Shown here: piece after piece, positions 54,597 through 64,000 of the stretch | Layout of the letters: every line of letters begins with the position of its first letter | How positions within the stretch are numbered: position 1 is the stretch's first letter | Assembly: GCF_028502605.1 (NCBI RefSeq) | Contig: NC_079236.1 | Span: 3,472,001-3,536,000, forward strand | Length of the DNA: 64,000 nucleotides | Source of the DNA: Trichoderma breve | Lineage: Eukaryota > Ascomycota > Sordariomycetes > Hypocreales > Hypocreaceae | Reading direction: 5' to 3' | Made by a program: the position numbers and the translations under genes | Notes under the pieces: model-generated | Database searches by the model: none | What the model was told of the DNA's origin: nothing | Seen by the model: the letters and a program-made list of their open reading frames with translations, nothing else

Positions 54597-55546
54597 TAGA
54601 AGGAGACGAGTCAGGGTGTGGAGGGGAAAGAGAAGAAGACACTGAGACTATAAGCCCTATCATATTCAATGAACATTCCTAGTTATTTTTTACTCTTTCG
54701 CAGCATAATTGCATACTCCCCTTCAGGGATTGATTGGTAAGGCGTATCGTCGCCCAGCCGTAGGCTTACCCACATGTACCTACATGTACATGTAGGCACC
54801 AATGTTGTGAAATCCTTCCTTAGTCCGCAGCCCAACTCGTCGCATCTCAAATTACTTTGAATAGGACCGGGTAATTAATTCATATGGCCTTTTTTGCTAC
54901 TTGAGGTCTTGAATGATATCCACTGCAACGAGCTCTACCGATGAAAAGAGTTACTCCCACCAGACCTGATCCACTAACGCAAATGTTTAAGCTGAAGGGC
55001 TTTTCATAGCATCAATTTTATCGCACGGAAGAGCACGGCCATGTTTGTCGGTAGGCATCAATTCTCAGACCCCCCTTTGGGCGCTACTTGAGGAGCCTTG
55101 GGAGCCTTGTCCACGCTTTCTTCAACAGCAACCAACTGCATATTACAGAGCGCTAATGCGTTGCCGCCCAATCAGCGTCTCTCCTGGGTGTCACACCACA
55201 TGCGCTTTGCCGCCGCTTGCTGTACAACACACGGGTAACTAAATGTAGTGATATATCAACAAACTACGCCTTCATTTGGCGCTCGGTCTCGACAACAGCC
55301 GCCATGGGCATGGGTATGGGCATGGGTACGGCGAGATCGCCCAAGAGGCGTTGGACTCCTAAAAGGAGCCCAGCATTCTTCTCATGCCTTGAAAGCGTCA
55401 AACAACCAGGTCCCCCTAATTGAGAGTTCGATTCATACGCCTTCGCCCTGCTCCATACGAACCCATCAGCTGCAGAATAGGATCCCGGAACTGCAAAAGA
55501 AGGCATTGGTTGCCTTCATTAGGGCAGCTTATGCCTTGAATTGGCC
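54597..55546. other. Intergenic between WD40 pseudogene and HET gene
   Basis: This 950-bp spacer holds presumed 3' sequence and the promoter of the HET gene. It contains an 18-bp palindrome at 54779-54796 and a GGGCAT/GGGTAT microsatellite at 55306-55328. No gene is supported. Confidence 0.55.
54779..54796. repeat. 18-bp perfect palindrome
   Basis: CCTACATGTACATGTAGG is fully self-complementary and lies about 190 bp after the broken WD40 gene. It may fold as a hairpin or serve as a dimeric binding site. Confidence 0.85.
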
Positions 55547-58500
55547 ATGCGCCTGATCAACACCAAGACGCTCAAGCTAGAGGAATTCTCAGAAGGCAGC
55601 ATTCCTCCGTATGCGATCCTTTCGCATACTTGGGGAAACGATGCAGAAGAGCTCTCGTTTCGTGAAGTCGAAAATGGGATAATTGATAAACCAGGCGTTG
55701 TTGTCCGAAATGGGACGACGGACAAGCTAGCAGTTGGATCGACCAAGCTCCGAGGATGTTGTCAACAAGCCGTGGAAGACGGCCTTGGATATGCCTGGAT
55801 CGACACCTGCTGCATTGACAAAACCAACTTAGTGGAGCTCAGCGAGGCCATCAACTCCATGTTCCGATGGTACAACCGCGCGACTGTCTGCTATGCCTAC
55901 TTGTCTGACGTCCCCAACGGCGATGACCCCCCGAAGCCCGAGTCGAAATTCCGATCAAGCCGTTGGTTCCAGAGAGGATGGACTTTGCAAGAGCTTCTTG
56001 CGCCAAAGCACTTGCGGTTCTATAATGTAAAATGGCGGTACATAGGCACCAAGGGAACTATAAGCAATGTGATTAAAGACATTACTCATGTGCCCCGGCA
56101 ATTCCTGTTGGGTATTTCCAGGCTGCACACTGCAAGCGTTGCGCAGCGCATGTCATGGGCCGCAGGAAGAGAAACAAAAAGGGCAGAAGACCTCGCATAT
56201 TGTCTACTGGGTATATTTGGTATATCAATGCCAATGATCTACGGAGAGGGTGGTGAGCAGGCCTTCTTCCGGCTACAGGAACAGATTATGAAGACGACGA
56301 GAGATGATTCTATCCTCGCCTGGGACCTTGACGACAAATTCTACGCGTCTCATCCCCGAGACCGAGACGGAGGCGTACTGGCACCTGATCCGTCGCATTT
56401 TGCAAATTCTGGCCAGATCATCGCTCGGCAGCACGCTGACAATCCGCTTCACTCGCTCGACATGGTTGGCGGTAGCCTTCGTATTCATCTGCCGCTGCTT
56501 ACGACAGCCTCTGGTCAGATATTTGGATTGCTAAACTGCGGACCTGCTCTGAATCCTCACAAAATCGTCAGTATTCCTCTTGCAAGAGCAACACCGGTTG
56601 CATCTAATGAATATGTCCGGCCCAGGAGAGTGCCTTCAGTGCTGCGGACGGTGGCCGCGTCGCGTCCTCCACCCGAGCTTGTCCACATCAAGAAAGATGG
56701 CCAGAACGATGCATTCATAAAGACTAATAAAAAGCATTGGCTTTATGAAGAGGATTTGTTTGCTCAAATCGACCTGACCTTGGTTGACGTAGAGCCTACA
56801 TCTTGCTGGGATACGCAAACAAACTTGATTTCTCCGCTAAATTCCGATGACTCTTCAAGTCTCATCTTCCTGCGATTCCGCCATGCTAAAGCTGGATCTC
56901 AAGATTTTGTCACAATACTGGAAAGGTCGCAGTTGGAACTTGACACCGATCCTCAGCTCGCCACTGTGATATGCAGCACTGTGACATGCAGCAGAAACTC
57001 GCCACTGCAAGAGGTGGCCGAAGATCTTCGGCTACGACTTGCATCTCCGGAGGCAACCGGAAAACAAAGTGCTAGGAATGAAGTACTTCAATTACGCATC
57101 AAATCGGAGCCTGCTGAAGGCGGCATAATATCTATCAAACCGGAAGCCATTCTTTTTCAGGCTGATGCCACCGTTCATACATTTGAGAATGCAGATCTGA
57201 TTCTGGACTTGAAACGGCTCATCAGAGAAAGAAGAGAAATAATTTCGCAGAGAGATGGGTTGAGAATCAGATCAGAAGCCTATAGCGACCATGTACGGCT
57301 AGCCGGAGAAGAGCGAGACAAGGTAGAACGACAAATAAAGGAACTCGAGGGAATGAAGAGGAGACTCGTCGAACAAGTAGAGGATAGCGCTCGAGAGCTG
57401 CACTACCTTGGACAGGAACAAACAAAACTCGAGGAGAGGCAAGATTACTTATCCAATCAGATGTCACTCGCATATACCCAACTGGACAAACTGAATGACG
57501 AAGATAAATACCAAGTTGGCTACGCGCTGTCTCAAGAGGTCGTCGGAAATAACGATGTCGAGGTGATTGAGCACATAGTTGCCACGATCTCTGAGGCAAC
57601 GGCCATGCTGATTGCGGCGTCGAACAAGAGAGACGTCGACACGGTTCGGCGGCTTCTTACAATCGGAGTTGAGCCCGACGGCAAGGATGGCCAGTTTGGT
57701 CGGACGGCGCTCAGCTGGGCGAGTGAAAACGGCTCCGAGTCCATCGTGCGGCTGCTTCTCGACACGGGCAAGGTGGACGTCAACTCCCAGGATAACAATG
57801 GCCGGTCGCCCCTGCAGTGGGCCTCCGAGAAGAAGTTTGATGATATTGCACGACTGCTACTGGCCAACGGCGCCAAGATGGATTGCCAACGGACGCTCCT
57901 TGCTCATGAGAGAAGCGTTTATTCAGTGGCTCTCTCGCATGACTCAAAGCTGATAGTCTCAGGGTCATGGATGGCCATTAAGATATGGGATACTGCCACA
58001 GGCGAATGCTGCCAGACGATGCAAGGCCATAAAAGAGGCGTGAATTCTGTGGCCTTCTCTCATGATTCAAAGCTTATAGCATCAGGATCGGATGATTGTA
58101 CCATCAAGGTCTGGGATGCTGCAACAGGCCAATGCTACCAAACGCTGAAGGGACATGCGATGCAAATTAATTCAGTGGCTTTCTCTCACGATTCAAATCT
58201 CATTGTATCAGGGTCAGACGACGACACCATGATGCTCTGGGACAGCGCTACAGGCCAACGTTTACACGTATTATATGATCAGTATAGGGATCACTTCTCG
58301 TCAGTTGCCTTCTCTCATAATTCAAAATACATAGTTTCCGGATATGATAGCGGGCGTGCCATACTCTGGGATAGCATCACCGGAGAAGTCGTACAGACAC
58401 TCGAGGCCCACCACGACTACATCGAGTCAGTTGCCTTTTCCCATGACTCAAAATTCATCATCTCCGGGTCCAATGATAAAACCATCAAAATCTGGGACAG

Positions 58501-58915
58501 TACGACTGGGAAGTGCCAACAAACACTGCATGGCCACTTGAATTGCGTTAACGCAGTTGTCTTCTCGCACGACTCGAAATTTATAGCATCAGGATCACAA
58601 GATGGAACCATCAAGCTCTGGGATAGCGTGACAGGGAAATGCCAACAGACACTAGACAACTGCGAAGCCCGCATTTACTCGATCGCATTCTCACACGATT
58701 CAAAAATTTTAGTATCGGGATCGGAGGGTGGGATCATCAAGATCTGGGACACTTCGATATGGTTCAGCCATCGTGTCGGGAATCAAGAAGACGGGAAATG
58801 CCCTGAACTCACAACCAGGAGAGAGGGAAAAGAAACCAAAAAACATGGGTATTGTTTCCAAACATCCACGAAACCAGACGTGTCCGTCTCTGTACAACTG
58901 ACAACGAGAAACTAG
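55547..58915 (+). CDS. HET-domain protein with coiled coil, ankyrin repeats and WD40 propeller
   Basis: Single exon, 1122 residues from the ATG at 55547. The HET domain lies at about 20-165 (YAILSHTWG, WIDTCCIDK, RGWTLQELLAP), followed by the common post-HET region (VAQRMSWAAG, LAYCLLGIFGISMPMIYGEG). A coiled coil occupies about 550-655, ankyrin repeats about 685-780 ([18 protein letters not shown]), then seven WD40 repeats of about 42 residues from 782 to 1070. The blades are strikingly alike (SVAFSHDSK, SGS, IKIWD, TGKCQQTL), as expected for a propeller under concerted or diversifying change. The last ~50 residues are polar. Canonical HET-NACHT-WD proteins carry a nucleotide-binding domain between HET and WD40; here a coiled coil plus ankyrin replaces it. 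HET proteins trigger incompatibility cell death and WD40 propellers recognise partners, so a self/non-self recognition role is inferred. The start MRLINTKTLKL was chosen because it is the typical HET N-terminus. Confidence 0.88.
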   Translation: MRLINTKTLKLEEFSEGSIPPYAILSHTWGNDAEELSFREVENGIIDKPGVVVRNGTTDKLAVGSTKLRGCCQQAVEDGLGYAWIDTCCIDKTNLVELSEAINSMFRWYNRATVCYAYLSDVPNGDDPPKPESKFRSSRWFQRGWTLQELLAPKHLRFYNVKWRYIGTKGTISNVIKDITHVPRQFLLGISRLHTASVAQRMSWAAGRETKRAEDLAYCLLGIFGISMPMIYGEGGEQAFFRLQEQIMKTTRDDSILAWDLDDKFYASHPRDRDGGVLAPDPSHFANSGQIIARQHADNPLHSLDMVGGSLRIHLPLLTTASGQIFGLLNCGPALNPHKIVSIPLARATPVASNEYVRPRRVPSVLRTVAASRPPPELVHIKKDGQNDAFIKTNKKHWLYEEDLFAQIDLTLVDVEPTSCWDTQTNLISPLNSDDSSSLIFLRFRHAKAGSQDFVTILERSQLELDTDPQLATVICSTVTCSRNSPLQEVAEDLRLRLASPEATGKQSARNEVLQLRIKSEPAEGGIISIKPEAILFQADATVHTFENADLILDLKRLIRERREIISQRDGLRIRSEAYSDHVRLAGEERDKVERQIKELEGMKRRLVEQVEDSARELHYLGQEQTKLEERQDYLSNQMSLAYTQLDKLNDEDKYQVGYALSQEVVGNNDVEVIEHIVATISEATAMLIAASNKRDVDTVRRLLTIGVEPDGKDGQFGRTALSWASENGSESIVRLLLDTGKVDVNSQDNNGRSPLQWASEKKFDDIARLLLANGAKMDCQRTLLAHERSVYSVALSHDSKLIVSGSWMAIKIWDTATGECCQTMQGHKRGVNSVAFSHDSKLIASGSDDCTIKVWDAATGQCYQTLKGHAMQINSVAFSHDSNLIVSGSDDDTMMLWDSATGQRLHVLYDQYRDHFSSVAFSHNSKYIVSGYDSGRAILWDSITGEVVQTLEAHHDYIESVAFSHDSKFIISGSNDKTIKIWDSTTGKCQQTLHGHLNCVNAVVFSHDSKFIASGSQDGTIKLWDSVTGKCQQTLDNCEARIYSIAFSHDSKILVSGSEGGIIKIWDTSIWFSHRVGNQEDGKCPELTTRREGKETKKHGYCFQTSTKPDVSVSVQLTTRN
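57890..58756 (+). repeat. Seven WD40-encoding tandem repeats
   Basis: Seven units of about 126 bp encode seven beta-propeller blades. Several blades share nearly the same residues at conserved positions, which is what unequal exchange among repeats gives. Confidence 0.8.
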
Positions 58916-59638
58916 GTCGGCTTCATCAACAAGAGACGTATGGGTAGGAAATTCTAGAGGGAGATGGCGATAGTAGTAACTTTCATTTGGAAAGAGCTGG
59001 GATTGTATCAGACACTGGAATGGAGATGGAGGCGACAAAGGATACTAGAAAGAATCAGGTATGAAAGAAGCGCGCCTTCATTTTATATGGCATTTGATGC
59101 TCTAGTCAGTCATTAGAGCGAGGGCTTCCGCAAATGGAATATTTTGGCGCAGCATTAAACAATACGCACATAGCTACCGCGTTAGATTTGTTAGTTAATA
59201 CTGTTTTATTGTCTTCGCGTGCCTGTGCACGTATTCATTTTATAGTTCAGATTTTCTTTTCCCATTTTGCTTAACCCCTTTGCTCTGTCCTTGTGTTTAA
59301 TATCTCGGGAGATGAGGATGAAGTTAAACTTGTTGCTTAGAGCACGTTAGAAGAAATGAGGCGGCTGGATCTTGACCTATGGAAATTTCTCGCCATCTCT
59401 ATGATTCCTACGACGTATCATAGATATGAATATACACTTTGTCTGGGGTGGGTTTAAATAAGGTAGTTTGAACATCTGGTGATCTCTTCCAAGCACTCTC
59501 TCCTTTATTTTTTTTTCTTCTCTCGCCATCCGGTTTGATGAAATGATAACTCCATAACTCCACTTTTAATTTTGCGCTCTTCTTTCTTTTTAACGATTTT
59601 TCCTCCAGTGTGGACATGAAACCAATGACATGTACCAC
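58916..59638. other. Convergent 3' intergenic
   Basis: This 723-bp spacer lies between the convergent HET gene and aro2. It has T-rich tracts near 59503-59520 and 59581-59593. No gene is supported. Confidence 0.6.
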
Positions 59639-60914
59639 TCATGAGCTCTTGCGCATCTGAATAGACACCTGTCTCGCGTGCTGGGCCATGACGGCATCGG
59701 CAATAGCCAGAGCAGCCATGGCCTCGACAATGGGCACAGCTCGTGGGACAACACAGGGATCGTGGCGGCCACCGGCAGCGAGCACGCCCTCGCCCGAGGC
59801 ATCATAGAGGGCAGTGGTCTGCTGCTGACTAATTGTCGCGGGAGGCTTGAAGGCAACGCGGAAGAAGATGGGCATGCCGTTGGAGATGCCGCCCTGGATG
59901 CCGCCCGAGTGGTTGGTCTTGGTGACGAGGCGTGAGCGGGGAATGCCCAGCTTGCTTTCGGCGGCGGACAAGAGCTGCTCGGGGGCCGGGGTGAAGGGGT
60001 CGTTGTGTTTGGAGCCCTTCATCTCGGCGCCCAGGAAGCCGGAACCGATCTCAAAGCCCTTGACGGCGGGGATGGACATCATGGCGTGGCCGAGCGTGGC
60101 CTGAAGCTTGTCGAAGCAAGGCTCACCTAGGCCAGAGGGGGCGTTGCGGATGATGCAGGTGACGGTGCCTCCCGTGCTATCTTTAGCACTACTGAGCTCC
60201 TCGATGAGAGTCTTCATGCGAAGCGAAGTCTCCTCGTGGGGGCATCGCACAGGCAGGAACTTGTCGACGTCGGCGCGAGTGAGGGTCTGGGCGAGGCTGA
60301 GGAAGACGGGGTCGGCGCTCATGGCATCGGTGTCGCCAAAGAGTTTGATAGTGCCGACGGAGGTGACAAAGGCGACAATCTCGACGCCGTAGGCCTCGCG
60401 CAGCCACTTCTCAGCCACGGCACCAGCGGCAACGCGACCAATAGTCTCGCGCGCGCTGCTACGGCCGCCGCCAGACGAGGCCTTGATGCCGTACTTTTCG
60501 AGGTAGGTCCAGTCGGCGTGGCTGGGGCGGGGGTACAGGTCCATAGTCTTGTTGCCGTAGTCGCCGGGCTTCTGGTCCTTGTTAGGGACAGTCATCAAGA
60601 TGGGAGTGCCGAGAGTGAGGCCATTTTCGGTGCCGGAGTGGATGGTGACGAGATCCTTTTCGTTTCGGGGCGTAGTGATGTTGGACTGGCCGGGGCGGCG
60701 GCGATCGAGCTGAGGCTGGATGTCGGCTTCGGTGAGGGCGAGGTTGGGCGGGCAGTTTTCGATGATGCACGAGACGGACTTGCCGTGTGACTCGCCGGCT
60801 CTGGATGGGGAGAAGAGGAGAGAGTCAGTCAATCAATTGGGTGTTGGTGAGGTTGCGATTGGGATTGTGGTGGACTTACGTGGTGACCTTGAAGTAGTGG
60901 CCAAAGGTAGACAT
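59639..60914 (-). CDS. aro2: Chorismate synthase
   Basis: Exon 1 is 60880-60914 (11 codons plus 2 bases) and exon 2 is 59639-60800, giving 398 residues. The N-terminus [18 protein letters not shown], with the intron inside a Thr codon, matches chorismate synthases. Signature blocks are [40 protein letters not shown] and [16 protein letters not shown]. The last step of the shikimate pathway (EPSP to chorismate, FMN-dependent) is the expected reaction; fungal enzymes are bifunctional, with their own flavin reductase activity. Donor GTAAGT and acceptor CAG are clean. It is divergent from the lipoate ligase gene. Confidence 0.96.
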
Positions 60915-61609
60915 GATGGGCGAAATTGGAGAGTTGAGGAGCTATAGAAGAGATAGATGTAATAAAAACACAAGATTGAGAATAAGAGAAATCTCAATCA
61001 ATTCAGTCTGAGGGAGACAGTCGCGGCGGGAGAGGTTGGAGGAGAGGGAGGTTGTAAGTGAGGTTGAGGTGGAAGAGTTGCAAAAGCAAAATTCATCGGG
61101 CGATGACTGCATGCGCTGATATGATAAGCCGATTTCGGTGGCTGCCACCGACTGCATTTCTTTGGTGGGGGAGGGGCAGAAGTCTATTGGAATGGCCTTA
61201 CCCTAGACCTGTGCAATGAAAATCGGTAATTTGTATGATTGATGCATCTTGGTTGCAATGATGCTGAATAATTAGGAATAATTGATTCAATCTTTCATCT
61301 CATAAACCATTGGTTAGTGCAATTGGCCGTGAACAATTTTGAATTTGCTCCAGGCAGTATATGGCTTGTGCGATAGACTACAACATGTCTATAGCTAGTG
61401 GATCGATCTTATAGCTGCAGCTACCTAAACAAATAACTGCCGGCCAGCTTCGGCTTGCAGAGATGCGAAAACATCTACGAGCTTCAATTTCTCTCTCAAC
61501 CAACCTTCCATTGCCTCAACTCACGACGCGCCTCCACCACAATGATACCCTCAATACGCTCTCTATAAAAACTCTACTCTTCTCTTTCATTCTCATCTAT
61601 CTCTTCAAA
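60915..61609. promoter_or_regulatory. Bidirectional promoter, aro2 / lipoate ligase
   Basis: This 695-bp spacer separates divergent starts. TATAAAA at 61564-61570 lies 40 bp before the preferred start of the lipoate ligase, followed by a pyrimidine-rich leader. An in-frame upstream ATG at 61463 is an alternative start. Confidence 0.6.
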
Positions 61610-62871
61610 ATGAAAAACCCACAATTACTAAGCCGTAGAGCCACCAGTCGTCTACGAGCTTCAACTGTCTCATCTCTTCTTCATCGCCCTCTCACATCGC
61701 GATTCTCAACAGACGCAGCCTCTCACCCCTCTAATAAAGTCCAAGTCTACCTCTCCAAATCAACAGATCCCTTCCTCAACCTCTCCGTCGAGCATCGCCT
61801 CCTCCAAATCACGCCTCCAGACTCAACCATCCTCACCCTCTACGTCAACTCCCCCAGCATCATCTTTGGCCGCAACCAAAATCCGTGGCTCCAGGTCAAC
61901 CTCAATCGCTTAGCCCAGATTGCTCAAGATCCATCCAATGTCGGGTGGAAAGACTCGCCTATCCAATTGATACGGCGGCGTTCCGGAGGTGGCGCGGTAT
62001 TTCATGATGTTGGCAATGTCAACTTCAGCGTCATCTGTCCTCCTGAGCATTTTGATCGGAACAAGCACGCTGAAATGGTAGTTCGCGCCTTGAAAGCCCT
62101 AGGAAGACCGGATACACGTGTGAATGAGAGACATGACATCGTCATGGATGTAGCCTCAGAAGCAGAAGCTGCGACATATAAAATCTCGGGCTCGGCTTAT
62201 AAGCTCACGCGTCTGCGATCGCTACACCATGGAACCTGTCTTCTCCGCAGTCCCAATTTGTCGAGCATCTCTGGCTTGCTGCGTTCTCCAGCGCTTGGCT
62301 ACCTAGATGCCCGTGGCGTCGATAGTGTGCGCCGTCCAGTCAAGAACATTGATGTCGGCAATGACGAGTTCAAAGATGCTGTAATGAGCGAATTTAAGAG
62401 CATGTATGGAGACGTTCATTTCCGAGGGGAATTCAACGACACGGCGCTTCAGGTGGAGGAGATACGGCGAGGCTACCAGGAGCTTCAGTCAAAGAGCTGG
62501 ATCTGGGGCCAGACACCGCGATTTACCTTTTCAACGCATCCTACGGAAGAGGATCCCCGACCTCGGCCAGAGCTACCATTTGATGTCAGTGTTTACTCTT
62601 CTACTATGTTAGAGTTTATTGGCTAACATGTTGTTCGAAGTTGAACATGAGTCTTCTTGCTAGGCACGGCGTCATTGATGAGGTGAACATTAAGCATAGT
62701 GATGGAGCTACTATCGATGCCTTGGATGCCTCAATATTCCAAGGCGTTTCCATATGGGAGATTAAAAACTGGGCAGCGTCGCTTACTCAAGCTGGGCTCG
62801 GAGGCGGCCTCAGCGAGGAAGCAGGGGCTTGGCTAAACGGTATATTTGGCACTGAATACACCAAGATTTGA
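61610..62871 (+). CDS. Lipoate-protein ligase, mitochondrial type
   Basis: Exons 61610-62584 and 62641-62871 (donor GTCAGT, phase 0) give 401 residues. The biotin/lipoyl ligase catalytic domain is seen as RRRSGGGAVFHDVGNVNFSV, followed by ATYKISGSAYKLTRLRSLHH, where the Lys is the presumed catalytic one, and LNMSLLARHGVIDEV near the C-terminus. The N-terminus is Arg/Ser/Leu rich without acidic residues (MKNPQLLSRRATSRLRAS), as in mitochondrial targeting peptides. Family knowledge: fungal ligases of this class (yeast Aim22/Lip3) attach lipoate to mitochondrial enzyme complexes. I prefer 61610 over the upstream in-frame ATG at 61463, because a TATA-like box lies between them and the targeting peptide then starts directly; the longer form would have 450 residues. 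Confidence 0.85.
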
Positions 62872-63105
62872 GAGATTTTCTGTACACTTTAGGGGCTCAT
62901 GTTTCTTGGATACATATTCATGAACACGTCTGTAAAATAAGTGATTAGGCGCAATTTTCGTATTAGATGTGCAATAGATGCACACAGGAGTCAATATCTG
63001 CTAAGAAGAGGCACAGCTGTTCACACGCTCTCAAGAGAGTGAAGCATGCGGCCAAGCGAGACAAACAGTAGAATCATGAAACCAAGTCAATTGAACTATG
63101 CGACA

Positions 63106-64000
63106 CTACTGAGATATAAAGTGATCTTGAAAATTCGCATCCTCCTTAAACTTAAAGTATAGCAATCGTCCAGATTCGCATCCAATTATAACCGTGTGCC
63201 CATGAGCGGTTGTCCAAGTTGGGCGACGTATTTATATAAACTGGGAGATGTCTATTTGAGTAGAGTGTGTAGATTGTAACATCAGAAAGCACTTTGTTCT
63301 TGAGTCGTCATGTTTGGACATCTCAGATTGCTAATCCGTGTGAACTTGAAGCGATAAGATTGAGTTATCAATCAGTGTCAACAAAGACACTGGACCGCAG
63401 TCTGCATTTTGTATGACATGATATGTTAATGAGCATTTTTTCTGAGCCTCTAAGGAGTCCCATAGCAATACACGGCGATCATTCCCGCCAGACACGATAT
63501 ATTTGCTTTCAGGAGAAAACGTGACATGTGTGGTACATTCATCATACCCTTGGAGCTCTGCACAACTGACCAATTCTTCATCATCATCTTGTTTACTGTT
63601 AGTTGAGATTGAATCTACCCTCTCCATAACGTCTTTCTACACAAGATCCCACACTCGTAACATCCTGTCATCAGAACAATATATAACAAACTGCCAATCA
63701 GGCAAAAACATTGCGCATCTCACCTCAATCTTCATGACCCCTCAATGAAAATCCTTTGATCTCATCGTATGAGTTCCACACTCACACAGTTCTGTCATTG
63801 GATGCCGAAATGAGGGCTTTGGAATCTTGTGGGAAGATGAATCACCTGATCGAATCTGCTGACCCAAAGCAATCTGCTTTGAACATTTTTGTGAGATTTG
63901 TTGATTGGCTGACCTGGTTAATTTCTTCTTATCCTTTGTCTTTTTCGGTTTGTTGAATATCTCCTATGTTGTCTTGTTCCCGTTCTCCCGCCTCTTGGTA
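63106..64000 (-). pseudogene. Decayed WD40-repeat gene, cut by the window edge
   Basis: The minus strand keeps recognisable WD40 blades in shifting frames: FIFPQDSKALISASNDRTV near 63840-63780, a blade ending LRVWDLV near 63640, VTFSPESKYIVSGGNDRR with VLLWDS near 63540-63460, and HGHTVIIGCESGRLLYFKFK near 63210-63140. In-frame TGA and TAG codons and at least one frame change separate them. It appears to be the 3' part of a WD40 gene whose 5' part is beyond 64000. It is probably related to the HET/WD40 locus at 52.8-58.9 kb, but the degree of relation cannot be measured here. Confidence 0.65.

Noticed and set aside
55415..55440. TTCGATTC word resembling a tRNA B box
   Set aside because: No A box or acceptor/anticodon stems could be formed around it.
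55217..55556. Frame with Met-Gly repeats before the HET gene
   Set aside because: Produced by a GGGCAT/GGGTAT microsatellite; no continuation into a domain.
60236..60790. 184-codon plus-strand frame inside aro2
   Set aside because: Antisense shadow of the highly conserved chorismate synthase coding sequence.
1..64000. CRISPR arrays, prokaryotic RBS/operons, rRNA or tRNA genes
   Set aside because: Searched by eye; nothing fits, and the gene structure is that of a fungal nucleus.

Overview
The window is nuclear DNA of a filamentous ascomycete, most likely a Sordariomycete and plausibly a Hypocreales member such as Trichoderma. The genus is inference. The basis is short GT-AG introns (about 55-120 nt), pyrimidine-rich leaders, HET-domain genes, and fungal orthologues such as Dsc3, Ima1, Kcs1, Cdc11 and Alg2. 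I saw no CRISPR array, prokaryotic operon, rRNA or tRNA gene. Coordinates come from reading by eye; exon joins were checked by codon phase.

Layout. 1-7.7 kb is gene-poor with one seven-helix membrane protein (1726-3028). 7.7-13.5 kb holds an MFS transporter, dsc3 (minus) and the divergent ima1 (plus). 13.5-20.8 kb is an AT-rich accessory island: a frameshifted HNH-nuclease-like gene (minus), an intact HET gene with a C-terminal acyl-carrier-protein-like domain (plus), and a second HNH-like copy broken by in-frame stops (plus). 20.9-28.1 kb has an FAD oxidoreductase and the inositol hexakisphosphate kinase kcs1, both minus. A 5-kb stretch without genes follows. 33-52 kb is a housekeeping block: an unrecognised 1006-residue protein, the SIN scaffold cdc11, a TBC Rab-GAP, a peroxisomal-type enoyl-CoA hydratase/isomerase and alg2. 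52.8-58.9 kb is a second accessory locus: a coiled-coil/ankyrin/WD40 gene with one premature stop, followed by a paralogous gene with a HET domain at its front. aro2 (chorismate synthase) and a lipoate-protein ligase follow, then a decayed WD40 gene runs off the right edge.

How the parts relate. The conserved genes cover basic biology: sterol-response ubiquitination, nuclear envelope, inositol pyrophosphates, septation, Rab traffic, N-glycosylation, aromatic amino acids and lipoylation. Between them lie two self/non-self type (HET) loci surrounded by decaying relatives. The most interesting single object is the HET-ACP fusion at 16745-18778. It keeps the D-S-L phosphopantetheine attachment motif, which suggests an incompatibility protein under carrier-protein-type control. 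The breaks in neighbouring genes are mostly compatible with C-to-T change, as expected for repeat-induced point mutation, but I could not compute RIP indices.
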